Positions 36,287 through 46,832 are shown, counted from the first letter of the stretch. The stretch: 64,000 nt of DNA from Mycolicibacterium sp. YH-1 (GCF_022557175.1 NZ_CP092915.1:1054001-1118000), one strand, 5' to 3'. The notes: generated by a model from the sequence alone, not told the origin. Numbers and translations are program-made.

Positions 36287-37284
36287 CCGCAACGTGCGTC
36301 GACACACTCGCGGACGTCGAGGGCCTGCATCTGCTGAGCCCAGAGATCATCACGAGCCTCTACACCCTCGACATGGCCTACGCCAGCCAGGTCGAGGCCT
36401 TCACCGAGCTGGCCAACGGTAACGCCTGGCAACCCGACAAGATCGGTGGCGGCCATGCCGGTGATGACAGCACAGTGTTCTGCTACGCCGCACGACTCAA
36501 CCGTGACACCGGACCCATCTCGAAATTCGGCAGCGTCAACCCAGGCAATACCGAGCAGGGGCTGCCGAGCATTCACGCGATGGTGGTGTTGCTGCACCCC
36601 GACACCGGAATCCCTGTGGCCATACTCGACGGCACGGCGATCACCGCGCGCCGCACCGCGGCCGCCTCGGCTGTGGCCGCCACCAATCTGGCGGGCCAGG
36701 CCGCCCAGATCGCGGTGCTGGGCTCTGGACAACAAGGCGTGGCGCACGTCCACAGCCTGCACCGTCGCTTCCCGTCAGCGTCGTTCACGCTCTGGTCGCC
36801 AGACACCGAACAGGTCGGACAGGCCGTGGAAGGGCTTCGGGCACGGGGCATCACGATCGCCTCAACGGCAACGGTCGGCGACACCCTGCATGGCGCCGAC
36901 ATCGTGGTGACGGCAACCCAAGCCGTCGAGCCACTGTTCGACGCCGAGGTCCTCGCCCCCGAAGCGCTGGTGATAAGCATCGGCAGCTTTGAATCCCACC
37001 GCTGCGAAATCGGTGCTGACACACTGCAACGCAGCACGACGGTCGTCGTCGACCACGCTCCAACCGCGCGGGCTCATTGCGGACCGCTGGTGGATCTGCA
37101 ACGCCGCAACATTGACACCGCGGTCACCGAACTGGGGCACGTGATCGTCGGCGCGGCACCCCCGCCGGCACCCGGCGTGACCACCTACCTTTCGGTGGGA
37201 CTCGGCGTCCAGGACGCAGCCGCCGCCTGGTCGATCTACCGCCGTGCTCGGGAACTGGGTCTGGGCACCACGGTGCAGTGGTGA
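36283..37284 (+). CDS. Ornithine cyclodeaminase/mu-crystallin family protein
   Basis: A 333-residue Rossmann-fold protein. [21 protein letters not shown] and AQIAVLGSGQQGVAHVHSL (GxGxxG) define the family. Members reduce cyclic or linear imines, or cyclise ornithine. The lysine and arginine used by ornithine cyclodeaminase are not clearly both present, so a ketimine or alanine-dehydrogenase-type role is as likely. It could reduce the imine that the FAD oxidase produces, or process an imine intermediate; this is inference. The GTG start overlaps the thioesterase stop. Confidence 0.85.
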   Translation: MTATCVDTLADVEGLHLLSPEIITSLYTLDMAYASQVEAFTELANGNAWQPDKIGGGHAGDDSTVFCYAARLNRDTGPISKFGSVNPGNTEQGLPSIHAMVVLLHPDTGIPVAILDGTAITARRTAAASAVAATNLAGQAAQIAVLGSGQQGVAHVHSLHRRFPSASFTLWSPDTEQVGQAVEGLRARGITIASTATVGDTLHGADIVVTATQAVEPLFDAEVLAPEALVISIGSFESHRCEIGADTLQRSTTVVVDHAPTARAHCGPLVDLQRRNIDTAVTELGHVIVGAAPPPAPGVTTYLSVGLGVQDAAAAWSIYRRARELGLGTTVQW

Positions 37285-37340
37285 CCAGTCCAGTCAGGCG
37301 ACACCAACCCACAGTCATCTTCGATCCTGAACGAGGCATC

Positions 37341-38765
37341 ATGTCCGACCCCACGTCCTGGACGGTTCCCGACGTCCTGGCGGGCTACCGCAACCAGTCG
37401 CTCTCACCCGTGGAGGTTATGGCCACCACCCTGAAACGGATCGCCGATCTCAACCCGCACTACCGGGCGGTGGCGCACGTGTTCGCCGACCGCGCGATGG
37501 AGCAGGCTCATACCGCAGAACACCTTTACCGCACCGACCCCGATGCGGCTCGGCCACTCGAGGGCATCCCCGTATTGGTCAAGGAGGACGAGGCCATCCG
37601 CGACGATCCCTGGACACAGGGATCGACCATCTACCGCAGTCTCGTCGCGGATCACACCGCACCGTTCGTGCAGCGCATCCTCGATGCCGGCGCCATCATC
37701 CACGGGAGGTCGGCGGCCCCGGAATTCTCCTCGGCCGCGTTCACTCAGTCATCGCTCTGGGGTGTGACAACCAACCCATGGAATCCCCGGTACTCCAGCG
37801 GTGGATCCTCTGGCGGTTCAGCCGTGGCGCTCGCCACCGGGATGACCTTGCTGGCCACCGGATCCGACCTCGCCGGATCCATCCGCACTCCCTCGTCGTT
37901 CAACGGCACCGTCGGCTACAAGCCACCCCACGGCCGGGTCCCCGTCGACGCCCCGTTCAACCTCGACCGCTACTGCCACTGCGGCCCGATGGCCCGCACC
38001 GTCGCCGATTGCCTGACGCTGCAACGCATAATCGCCGGCCCGCACCCCGACGATCTGGCATCCCAGCTGCCGCCAGCACCGTCGGCCGCCCCGTCACAGT
38101 GGAGAGTGGGCGTCATCACCGGCCAGGACTGGCCCGTCGACCCCGAGATCGCCGACAACACTCGCGCGCTCGGACAAGCGCTGGCCGCCACCGGAATCTC
38201 GGTGGAGGAAATCGCGCTCCCGGTGCAACGCGACGACGTGATCGACGCCGCGGCCATCCACTACGACGCCATCTTCGGCGCCGCCCTGACCCACGAATCC
38301 GATCAGCACCCCGACCAGATCAATCCCTATGTCCCAGAATTCGCGCGCTGGGCCGCGCAACGACGTGGGACCCGCAGCTTCTTGGACGGTCTCGCCATCG
38401 AAGCGGCCCTGCAGTCGAAGATCGCGCCGCTGTTCCAGCAATTCGATGCGCTCGTGCTGCCAGCCGTGGCCACGCGCGGATTCCTAGCCGGTGATGACTA
38501 CGTGGGGCATGGTCTCGAGGTTGGCGGCACCACACTGAGCTTCTATATGGAGGCACTGCCGTCGATCCTGTTCAACGTTCTCAGTGCACACCCGGCCCTG
38601 ACGATCCGCTCCGGCTTCGCCAACAACGACGTCCCGACGGGCGTCCAGATCGTTGGCCGGGCCTACGACGACAACACCCCGTTCGCGATCGCCTTACACC
38701 TGCAGCGCGCCGCGACAGTCCCGACCACCTGGCCGACCCTGCCCACACCATCCTCGGACGTTTGA
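37341..38765 (+). CDS. Amidase-signature family hydrolase
   Basis: A 474-residue amidase. The Ser-cisSer-Lys triad is Lys81 (PVLVKEDEAI), Ser156 (YSSGGSSGGSAVALA) and Ser180 (GSDLAGSIRTPSSFNG). Their spacing, 75 and 24, equals that of fatty acid amide hydrolase. It hydrolyses an amide to acid plus amine or ammonia; substrate unknown. I chose the ATG at 37341, preceded by GAACGAGG; a GTG at 37281 overlapping the previous stop would add 20 residues. It is the second amide hydrolase in the operon. Confidence 0.9.
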   Translation: MSDPTSWTVPDVLAGYRNQSLSPVEVMATTLKRIADLNPHYRAVAHVFADRAMEQAHTAEHLYRTDPDAARPLEGIPVLVKEDEAIRDDPWTQGSTIYRSLVADHTAPFVQRILDAGAIIHGRSAAPEFSSAAFTQSSLWGVTTNPWNPRYSSGGSSGGSAVALATGMTLLATGSDLAGSIRTPSSFNGTVGYKPPHGRVPVDAPFNLDRYCHCGPMARTVADCLTLQRIIAGPHPDDLASQLPPAPSAAPSQWRVGVITGQDWPVDPEIADNTRALGQALAATGISVEEIALPVQRDDVIDAAAIHYDAIFGAALTHESDQHPDQINPYVPEFARWAAQRRGTRSFLDGLAIEAALQSKIAPLFQQFDALVLPAVATRGFLAGDDYVGHGLEVGGTTLSFYMEALPSILFNVLSAHPALTIRSGFANNDVPTGVQIVGRAYDDNTPFAIALHLQRAATVPTTWPTLPTPSSDV

Positions 38766-38791
38766 AGCACCCCTGACGAAAGGCACCATCC

Positions 38792-40204
38792 ATGACAACG
38801 TCGCCTACCGAGACGGGTACCGGCTCAGAAACCCATTTCGCACGAACGATGACGTGGCGGGCCGCGCTGTCGCTTGCGTTGGCGCTGCCCGCAGCGGCGC
38901 TGTCGGTCATCGGCTACTGGGTGGGCGCGCTCGGCGGGTGGACCGCCGCCACCCTGCTGGCGATCTCGGCGACCATCGCTATCCTGCAGAACTTCACGTA
39001 CGCCGAGATGGCGGCGATGTTCCCCGACAAGGCTGGCGGAGTCGCCACATACGCCTACCAGGCCTGGCACAAAGTGTTTCATCCCCTCGGCGCCCTGGCC
39101 TCCGCGGGATACTGGGTCGGGTGGTCCTTCGGGCTGACCACCACCGCACTGGTCATCGGGGAACTCGTTAGCGACCAATGGTTCTCACAGGTCACCACCG
39201 AGCTGACGGTGGGCCCGGTGCACCTGGGGTTGGCGCACCTGATCGCCCTGGCGTCCCTGTTCGGGGTCTGGCTGCTCAACGTCTTCGGGATCGAACCGGC
39301 GGTGCGTGTCAGCTACGTCGTCAACGCGCTGGTGGTCATCGTCATGCTCGCAGTGGTCGGGACGTCCATTGTGCAGGGGCAGATTCACCTCGAACGGTTG
39401 ACGTGGGCGCTGACGTCAGTCGACGGGGCCGCACCATTGATAGTGGCCTGCGTGTGGCTCTTCCTCATGGGCTGGACCGTCTACGGCACTGAGATCGCCG
39501 CAACCTTCACACCCGAGTACCGCAATCCACGCACTGATGTCCCCAAGGCGCTGACCGCCGCCGGGCTGATGTCGCTGGTGGTGTTCGCCTGTATGCCCAT
39601 CGTCGTCACCGGCACCGTCGGCGAACCAGAGATCACCTCCAGCCCAATCGGTTTCAACATCACTCTGTTCGAGACTCTGTTCGGTGCGGCCGGACCGCTG
39701 GCGATCGTCGTACTGTGCCTGGCCATGCTCAACCTGATGTCGGTGTCGATCGCCGACAGCGGACGCGCTCTGTTCGGCATGGCCGAAAGCGGATTGACGA
39801 TACGACAACTCGGAGTGCTCAACCGTTTTCGGATGCCGGCCAGGGCGATGGCCGTCGGACTGGTCCTCAACATCGGTCTGATCGTCTTCGTCGGAAATCT
39901 CCTCGGCGTGATATTCGCCTCGAACCTGGGCTACTTCGTCGCCGTGATCATCGCACTCACCGGATACCTGCTGCTGAGACGCTCCGGCGTGGCCCCCGAC
40001 CGCTCCTTCCGCCTTCCTCGCTGGTGGGATGCCGTGGCCGCACTGCTGGCGCTCGCCAATCTGACGTTCTTCCTCGTTGCTGCAACACATCCCGCGCTCA
40101 CCGGGTACGGCGGCTGGAAGGAAGAGCTCATCGGTTTCGGTGTGCTCGTCATTGCCTTGACGATGTACGGCTACCGCCGCTATGTACAAGACCGCATCAA
40201 CTAG
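38792..40204 (+). CDS. APC-superfamily amino acid permease
   Basis: A 470-residue permease with about 12 membrane helices. Family markers are FTYAEMAAMFPDKAGGVATYAYQAW in helix 2-3 and FLMGWTVYGTEIAATFTPEYRNPRTDVPKAL in the middle. These resemble amine/polyamine-type APC members that move an amino compound by proton coupling. It lies 26 bases after the amidase and ends the catabolic operon. The island therefore has two import routes, this and the ABC system. Confidence 0.9.
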   Translation: MTTSPTETGTGSETHFARTMTWRAALSLALALPAAALSVIGYWVGALGGWTAATLLAISATIAILQNFTYAEMAAMFPDKAGGVATYAYQAWHKVFHPLGALASAGYWVGWSFGLTTTALVIGELVSDQWFSQVTTELTVGPVHLGLAHLIALASLFGVWLLNVFGIEPAVRVSYVVNALVVIVMLAVVGTSIVQGQIHLERLTWALTSVDGAAPLIVACVWLFLMGWTVYGTEIAATFTPEYRNPRTDVPKALTAAGLMSLVVFACMPIVVTGTVGEPEITSSPIGFNITLFETLFGAAGPLAIVVLCLAMLNLMSVSIADSGRALFGMAESGLTIRQLGVLNRFRMPARAMAVGLVLNIGLIVFVGNLLGVIFASNLGYFVAVIIALTGYLLLRRSGVAPDRSFRLPRWWDAVAALLALANLTFFLVAATHPALTGYGGWKEELIGFGVLVIALTMYGYRRYVQDRIN

Positions 40205-40244
40205 CGGTGTGGTGCCGCCGAACCCGCTCTCACCCGGGGGTCAC

Positions 40245-40865
40245 CTATACGACGGAAAATCCCGCGGGCAGCGGCGCGCGGCCCGTCAGCGACAGCAGCA
40301 CGGTCTCGCCTTGCTCCAGGGCGACACCGATGCGCGCGGCAAGCGCGGTCGCCTCGTCGAGAACTGGTGTCGGTGGCGTGAAATCGATTCCGGTGGCGCG
40401 GGCGATGTCGAGACCGTGCACGGCCATCTCGAAGGTGCGCGTCGGCAGATAGCCGCTCAGCCGGATGCCGAGCCCGCCGATCACCGCAATCAACGGGTCG
40501 TCATCGACACCGGCCAGGTCGGCCAGCACGCGGCGGCGCAGATCGGCCACCGCCACGGCGGGGTCGGCGCCGAGGTCTCGGCCCGCCTGCCTGCCCCGCT
40601 CGGTGACGTCGGCGGCGCCGAGGGTGGCCGCGACGTCGCGAATGCGGGTGTAGTACTCGACAGGGCCTGCGAGGTCCTCGCGCTCAGCCGGGGTCTGCAG
40701 GTAGGTGCTCACCGTGATCAACGAACGCGAGGTGTGACCGACGAGCGAGCGCACATCCCAGTCGCCAAGGCCAGGCCCGTCCCACGCATCGGCGGGGATG
40801 GCACCGACGAGGTCGACGAACGCCTCGGCGGCGGCGGCGAAGGTCTTGGACGTCGAGGCGCTCAC
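40245..40865 (-). CDS. Maleylpyruvate isomerase/DinB-family protein
   Basis: A 206-residue protein with an MDMPI_N/DinB four-helix domain: FVDLVGAIPADAWDGPGLGDWDVRSLVGHTSRSL contains the metal-binding histidine region, and FEMAVHGLDIARATG supplies a second. Such proteins are thiol-dependent S-transferases, some using mycothiol. Substrate unknown. The GTG at 40865 overlaps the citA stop as GTGA, so it is translated after citA. It converges with the permease of the island. Confidence 0.82.
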   Translation of the reverse strand: MSASTSKTFAAAAEAFVDLVGAIPADAWDGPGLGDWDVRSLVGHTSRSLITVSTYLQTPAEREDLAGPVEYYTRIRDVAATLGAADVTERGRQAGRDLGADPAVAVADLRRRVLADLAGVDDDPLIAVIGGLGIRLSGYLPTRTFEMAVHGLDIARATGIDFTPPTPVLDEATALAARIGVALEQGETVLLSLTGRAPLPAGFSVV

Positions 40866-41989
40866 GCGACCGAGACGCGGTCCCACCCGGCGACCGACTC
40901 CACGCTGCGTGGCTGCGGGCCGACATAGATGGCCGATGGGCGCACCAGCTTGCCGAGACGCTTCTGCTCCAAGATGTGGGCGCACCAGCCCGCGGTGCGA
41001 CCGCAGGTGAACATGGCGGGCATCATCGTGGTGGGTACCTCGGCGAAGTCCAGCATCACCGCGGCCCAGAACTCGACATTGGTCTCGATGGCGCGGTCCG
41101 GGCGCCGTTCGCGCAGTTCGGCGAGGGCGGCCTGCTCGAGCGCGGCGGCCACCTCATATCGCGGTGCGTCGAGCCGTTGCGCGGTCGCCCGCAAGACCCG
41201 GGCACGCGGATCCTCGGCCCGGTAGACCCGGTGTCCGAAGCCCATCAGCTTGTCGTGGCGGTCGAGGATTCCCCTGACCACGGCGCGAGCGTCACCGCTG
41301 CGTTCGACCTCGTCGATCATCGGCAGCACCCGGGCCGGTGCGCCACCGTGCAGCGGACCACTCATCGCACCCACCGCCCCAGACAGCGCAGCCGCCACGT
41401 CGGCACCGGTGGAGGCGATCACTCGGGCGGTGAACGTCGACGCGTTCATACCGTGTTCGGCCGCGCTCACCCAGTACGCGTCGATCGCCTCGACGTGCCG
41501 GGGATCGGGGTCGCCCTTCCATCGGGTCATGAAACGCTCTGTCACGGTGGAGCATTGGTCGATGGTGCGCTGCGGTACGGCCGGTTGATGAATGCCGCGG
41601 GCGGACTGCGCGACGTAGGACAGCGCCATCACCGAGGCACGGGCCAGCTGGTCGCGGGCGGTCTGATCGTCGATGTCGAGCAGCGGGGCGTAGCCCCAGA
41701 TCGGGGCCAGCATCGCCAGGCCCGCCTGAACGTCGACGCGGACGTCGCCGCTGTGGATGGGCAGTGGGAACGGCTCGGCGGGCATCAGCCCGCGGTCGAA
41801 CTCCCCGTCGACCAGCAGCGCCCACACGTCACCGAATGTGACGTGTCGGTCGACCAGCTCCTCGATGTCGACGCCGCGGTAGCGCAGCGCGCCGCCGTCC
41901 TTGTCGGGTTCTGCGATCTCGGTCGTGAAGGCTACGACGCCTTCCAGGCCGGCGACGAAGTCGTCGGGCACCCCAGGCATGCCACTCAT
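40862..41989 (-). CDS. citA: Citrate synthase 2 (CitA)
   Basis: A 375-residue type I-like citrate synthase that condenses oxaloacetate and acetyl-CoA. Catalytic-site patterns: EHGMNASTFTARVIAST with the first histidine, SGPLHGGAPARV with the second, MGFGHRVYRAEDPRARVL with His and the arginines, and DFAEVPTTMMPAMFTCGRTAGW with the aspartate replaced locally by the FAEVPT context. Length and position match Rv0889c. The main gltA lies 3.5 kb downstream on the other strand, so this is the second isozyme. Confidence 0.92.
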   Translation of the reverse strand: MSGMPGVPDDFVAGLEGVVAFTTEIAEPDKDGGALRYRGVDIEELVDRHVTFGDVWALLVDGEFDRGLMPAEPFPLPIHSGDVRVDVQAGLAMLAPIWGYAPLLDIDDQTARDQLARASVMALSYVAQSARGIHQPAVPQRTIDQCSTVTERFMTRWKGDPDPRHVEAIDAYWVSAAEHGMNASTFTARVIASTGADVAAALSGAVGAMSGPLHGGAPARVLPMIDEVERSGDARAVVRGILDRHDKLMGFGHRVYRAEDPRARVLRATAQRLDAPRYEVAAALEQAALAELRERRPDRAIETNVEFWAAVMLDFAEVPTTMMPAMFTCGRTAGWCAHILEQKRLGKLVRPSAIYVGPQPRSVESVAGWDRVSVA

Positions 41990-42074
41990 AGTTCGGATTC
42001 TTGCACTTGGCTCGAATGGGGTCACCAGCGGTCGGTAAAGGGGCGGTGAACAGGCGGGCGTAGCGTCGTCGCGT

Positions 42075-42737
42075 ATGGCGCACGACGACGGCGGGCACTT
42101 GGCACGGATGAGGGCGGAGTACGGCTCGGTGGGAAAGGACGGTAGCCCGGATCTGGACGCCGACTGGCTCGCCGACGGGTGGATCACGTTGTTGCGCACG
42201 TGGATATCCGACGCCGAACGGGCGGGCCTGCCAGAGCCCAATGCGATGGTGGTCGGCACGGTCGATTCGCGGGGAAGGCCCGTCACCCGAAGTGTGTTGT
42301 GCAAGAGCGTGGACGAGACCGGAATCAGCTTCTTCACCAACTACGACTCGGACAAGGGCAGCCAGCTCGCCGCGAACCCCTACGCGTCGGCGACCTTCCC
42401 CTGGTACGGCATAGGCCGCCAGGTCCACGTCCGCGGCACGGTGACCAAGGTGTCCGCCGAGGCCACCGCGGACTACTGGTCCAAGCGCCCCCGAGGCTCG
42501 CAGTTGGGGGCGTGGGCGTCGCATCAGTCGCACCCGATCAGCTCGCGGGAGGCGCTGCTGGGGCGACTGGCCGAGGTCAGCGCCAAGTTCGAGAATCTCG
42601 ATGTCATCCCGGTGCCGCCGAACTGGGGTGGATACCTGATCGCCCCCGATGTCGTCGAATTCTGGCAGGGCCGAGAGGATCGCGTGCACAACAGGATTCG
42701 GGTGACCGGCGAGCACATCGAGCGTCTGCAGCCGTGA
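42075..42737 (+). CDS. pdxH: Pyridoxamine 5'-phosphate oxidase
   Basis: A 220-residue FMN enzyme that makes pyridoxal 5'-phosphate. [26 protein letters not shown] and [20 protein letters not shown] are the FMN-binding half; [13 protein letters not shown] and the C-terminal [18 protein letters not shown] complete the family signature, including the conserved C-terminal Leu-x-Pro end. It is divergent from citA with an 85-base gap. Confidence 0.95.
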   Translation: MAHDDGGHLARMRAEYGSVGKDGSPDLDADWLADGWITLLRTWISDAERAGLPEPNAMVVGTVDSRGRPVTRSVLCKSVDETGISFFTNYDSDKGSQLAANPYASATFPWYGIGRQVHVRGTVTKVSAEATADYWSKRPRGSQLGAWASHQSHPISSREALLGRLAEVSAKFENLDVIPVPPNWGGYLIAPDVVEFWQGREDRVHNRIRVTGEHIERLQP

Positions 42738-42773
42738 CACCCCCCGTCGCACCCCCCGCGACCACCAGACCGG

Positions 42774-44048
42774 GTGGCTAGCCTCTTCGCCGACACCACA
42801 CCGCTGCGAACGCCGGATTTTCGGCGGCTGTGGCTGGCCGGCATCCCGACCGTCATCGGGGCGAATCTCACGATCTTCGCCGTGCCCGTGCAGCTGTACG
42901 TGCTCACGCAGAACTCGGCCTATGTCGGGCTGGCAGGGATCTTCGCGCTGGTCCCGCTCGTGGTGTTCGGCCTCTGGGGTGGCGCGTGGGCCGACGCAAT
43001 GGATCGCAGGCTTCTGCTCATCATCTCGTCGTGTGGTCTGGCGCTGGCGTCGGTGCTGTTGTGGCTACAGGCAGCGCTGGCTCTGAACAATGTGTGGTTG
43101 GTGCTGTGTCTGCTGTCGGTGCAGCAGGCGTTCTACGCGGTGAACTCTCCGACGCGGTCGGCCGCCATTCCGCGGATACTGCCGGGGGAGCAGTTACCCG
43201 CCGCCAACTCGCTGAACATGACGGTGATGCAGTTCGGGGCGATCCTCGGGCCGCTGCTCGCGGGGATGCTGCTGAGCGTCGTCGACCTGTCGACGCTGTA
43301 CCTGATCGACGCCGTGACGTGTACGGCCGCCATATGGGCGACCGTGCGACTGTCCCGGATGCCCGCCTCGCCCGCCGCCGATGGTGCGAGCAGGTGGGGT
43401 CTGGGCGCGGTGCTGGACGGCTTTCGGTATCTCGCGGGTAACCGCGTGGTTCTCATGTCGTTCGTCGTCGATCTCATCGCGATGATCTTCGGCATGCCGC
43501 GGGCACTGTTCCCTGAGATGGCGCACGTGAGCTTCGGCGGACCGGTCGATGGCGGTCTCATCATGGCGCTGCTTGCCGCGGCGATGTCGGTGGGCGCGGT
43601 GGCAGGCGGCGTCTTCTCCGGGTGGCTGCCGCGGATCCGGCGCCAGGGCCTCGCGGTGGTGATCGCGATCGTGGTGTGGGGCGTTGCCATGGTCGGGTTC
43701 GGATTGGCCAGCGGGCTGGCGGGCGGTCAGGCGGGCACGCTGCTGTGCATCGCCCTGGCGTTGCTTGCCATCGGGGGAGCCGCGGACATGGTGTCGGCGG
43801 CCTTCCGGTCGACGATCCTGCAGCAGGCGGCCTCCGACGAGTTGCGAGGGAGGTTGCAGGGGGTGTTCACCGTGGTGGTCGCTGGCGGTCCGCGAGTCGC
43901 CGATGCGCTCCACGGCGCCACGGCCGCCGCGGTCGGCACCACGGTGGCCGCAGCGGGTGGTGGCGCGCTGGTCGTGGTGGGTGTGGTGATTGCCAGCCTG
44001 GCCGTACCCGCGTTCGTGCACTATCGCGTGATTGGGCAAGTAACTTAA
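42774..44048 (+). CDS. MFS transporter, enterobactin exporter-like
   Basis: A 424-residue 12-helix transporter. TPDFRRLWLAGIPTVIGANL at the N-terminus and GLWGGAWADAMDRRLLLIISSCGLA (motif A) place it near the MFS_3 multidrug/siderophore exporters. Substrate unknown. The GTG at 42774 lies 36 bases after pdxH, and the two TetR genes follow within 34 bases, so a drug-efflux role under TetR control is possible but unproven. Confidence 0.85.
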   Translation: MASLFADTTPLRTPDFRRLWLAGIPTVIGANLTIFAVPVQLYVLTQNSAYVGLAGIFALVPLVVFGLWGGAWADAMDRRLLLIISSCGLALASVLLWLQAALALNNVWLVLCLLSVQQAFYAVNSPTRSAAIPRILPGEQLPAANSLNMTVMQFGAILGPLLAGMLLSVVDLSTLYLIDAVTCTAAIWATVRLSRMPASPAADGASRWGLGAVLDGFRYLAGNRVVLMSFVVDLIAMIFGMPRALFPEMAHVSFGGPVDGGLIMALLAAAMSVGAVAGGVFSGWLPRIRRQGLAVVIAIVVWGVAMVGFGLASGLAGGQAGTLLCIALALLAIGGAADMVSAAFRSTILQQAASDELRGRLQGVFTVVVAGGPRVADALHGATAAAVGTTVAAAGGGALVVVGVVIASLAVPAFVHYRVIGQVT

Positions 44049-44082
44049 GGAATTCTCATGTCCGGGAGTTAACATTCCGCGC

Positions 44083-44754
44083 GTGGCTGAACTCGCGGAC
44101 GGCGCCGCCCCCGGCTTGCGCGAGCGCAAGAAACAGCGGACTCGATCGATGCTTATTGACGCGGCTATGGAGTTGTGCCTGCGCCAGGGCTACGAGAACA
44201 CCACCGTCGATCAGATCGCGGCTGCCGCCGACGTCTCCCCTCGCACGTTCAGCCGGTACTTCGCCACGAAGGACGCGGTATTCCTCACGCTCATTGACGA
44301 CTACTCACACGAGGTCGCCATCGAACTGGAGACAGTCCAGGCCGACGTCGGTCCGTTGGAGGCCATGCGTCAGGCGCACGTGGCGGTGCTCACCCGCGTC
44401 GCCAAGCGCCAGGTCGGCCGGATGACGACCGAGCGCATCATCCTGATGCTGCGTGTCATCAACGCCTCGGACACGCTGCGCCAGGCGGCCGTCGAGTTCA
44501 AGCACGATATGACCGAGGTGGTCCTGGCCAAGCGAATGGGCGTGAACGTGGAGGATCGGAGCCGCCGGCTGGTCGGCGCGGTCTTCTCGTCGACGATCGT
44601 GACCGCGTGCGGCGACCTAATCAGCGACACCGACACCTTCCGCCTCGGCCCGCTGGTCATGGTGGACCGAATCAACGAGGCCTTCGCGCAGGTGGCCCAG
44701 ATGTCGGCGGACCTGCTCTCAGGCGATGGGGCGGTGCATGGCGCAGGCCATTGA
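44083..44754 (+). CDS. TetR-family regulator, first of a tandem pair
   Basis: A 223-residue TetR regulator. The DNA-binding domain starts GLRERKKQRTRSMLIDAAMEL, with YENTTVDQIAAAADVSPRTFSRYFATKDAVF as the helix-turn-helix. The C-terminal ligand domain is diverged. Its first 70 residues are close to those of the next gene, and the two genes overlap by 29 bases, so they are a tandem duplication. GTG start at 44083. Confidence 0.92.
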   Translation: MAELADGAAPGLRERKKQRTRSMLIDAAMELCLRQGYENTTVDQIAAAADVSPRTFSRYFATKDAVFLTLIDDYSHEVAIELETVQADVGPLEAMRQAHVAVLTRVAKRQVGRMTTERIILMLRVINASDTLRQAAVEFKHDMTEVVLAKRMGVNVEDRSRRLVGAVFSSTIVTACGDLISDTDTFRLGPLVMVDRINEAFAQVAQMSADLLSGDGAVHGAGH

Positions 44755-45418
44755 TGCCGGCTTGCGCGAGCGCAAGAAACGCAGGACGCGTGCATCGCTG
44801 ATCGAGGCCGCCGCCGACCTGTGTCTGCGCCATGGCTACGACGAGACCACGGTCGAGCAGATCGCCGCTGCCGCCGACGTGTCGCCGCGGACGTTCAGCC
44901 GGTACTTCCCGACCAAGGTGTCGGTGGTCGCTGCGATCACAGACGACCTGGACGCTCTGATGGCCGCGGCAATGGAGAAGCAGCCCGCCGGCATCACCGA
45001 GTACGAGGCATTGCTCGGCGCGTCCATCGAGGTCTTCACAGGCAGGGACGGCTACGAGACGCCGGGGTTTCGGCAGATGGCAATGCTGATTCGGATCATC
45101 AACGGCTCCACGTCGTACCGGGCCTCGGCGCTGTCGTTGCGGCACGACGTCTCCAACGGCGCCACGATGAGGGTCATGGCCCGGCGGATGGGCGTTCCGG
45201 TGGGCGACCGGGCCGTCACTCTGGTCGCCGACACGTGGGCGATCCTCTTCTCAGACTCCTTCGCAGGCCTCGGGCAACCGGGGAACGACCCGATCGAATC
45301 TCGCGTCATCTGTGATCGCCTGTCGGCGACCGTCGCACTGTTCCGGCGGACCTGGCAGCCCTCGCTCGGTGAACCGGACCTCGACAGGCTCCCCCACTTA
45401 AGCGCGCTCGATGGATAG
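44726..45418 (+). CDS. TetR-family regulator, second of a tandem pair
   Basis: A 230-residue TetR regulator. GLRERKKRRTRASLIEAAADL and YDETTVEQIAAAADVSPRTFSRYFPTKVSVV nearly repeat the first gene. An ATG at 44726 or 44738 may start it; the latter removes four residues. Its ligand domain differs more from its partner than the DNA-binding domain does. The two could form heterodimers or bind the same operator, which is inference. Confidence 0.92.
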   Translation: MGRCMAQAIDAGLRERKKRRTRASLIEAAADLCLRHGYDETTVEQIAAAADVSPRTFSRYFPTKVSVVAAITDDLDALMAAAMEKQPAGITEYEALLGASIEVFTGRDGYETPGFRQMAMLIRIINGSTSYRASALSLRHDVSNGATMRVMARRMGVPVGDRAVTLVADTWAILFSDSFAGLGQPGNDPIESRVICDRLSATVALFRRTWQPSLGEPDLDRLPHLSALDG

Positions 45419-45480
45419 CGACTACCTTCATCTGGTGACGGACCGCCCAGTCCCGGTCGACAATCGCAGAAAGGGTTAAA

Positions 45481-46782
<1,302 letters not shown>

Positions 46783-46797
46783 TCTCGCGAGCAGTCG

Positions 46798-46832
46798 CAA
46801 AGCCCCTCAATCCACCGGATTGAGGGGCTTTG
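46798..46832 (+). terminator. Intrinsic terminator of gltA
   Basis: A perfect 16-base stem (CAAAGCCCCTCAATCC / GGATTGAGGGGCTTTG) around a three-base ACC loop starts 16 bases after the gltA stop. The following TGTGTCTGTT is T-rich but not a pure T-run. A-rich on the other arm, it could also work for the opposite strand. Confidence 0.85.

Noticed and set aside
25827..40204. Possible mobile element (integrative island)
   Set aside because: No integrase, transposase, tRNA, direct repeat or obvious composition break is visible at either edge. The island may be an indel, but no transfer mechanism can be shown.
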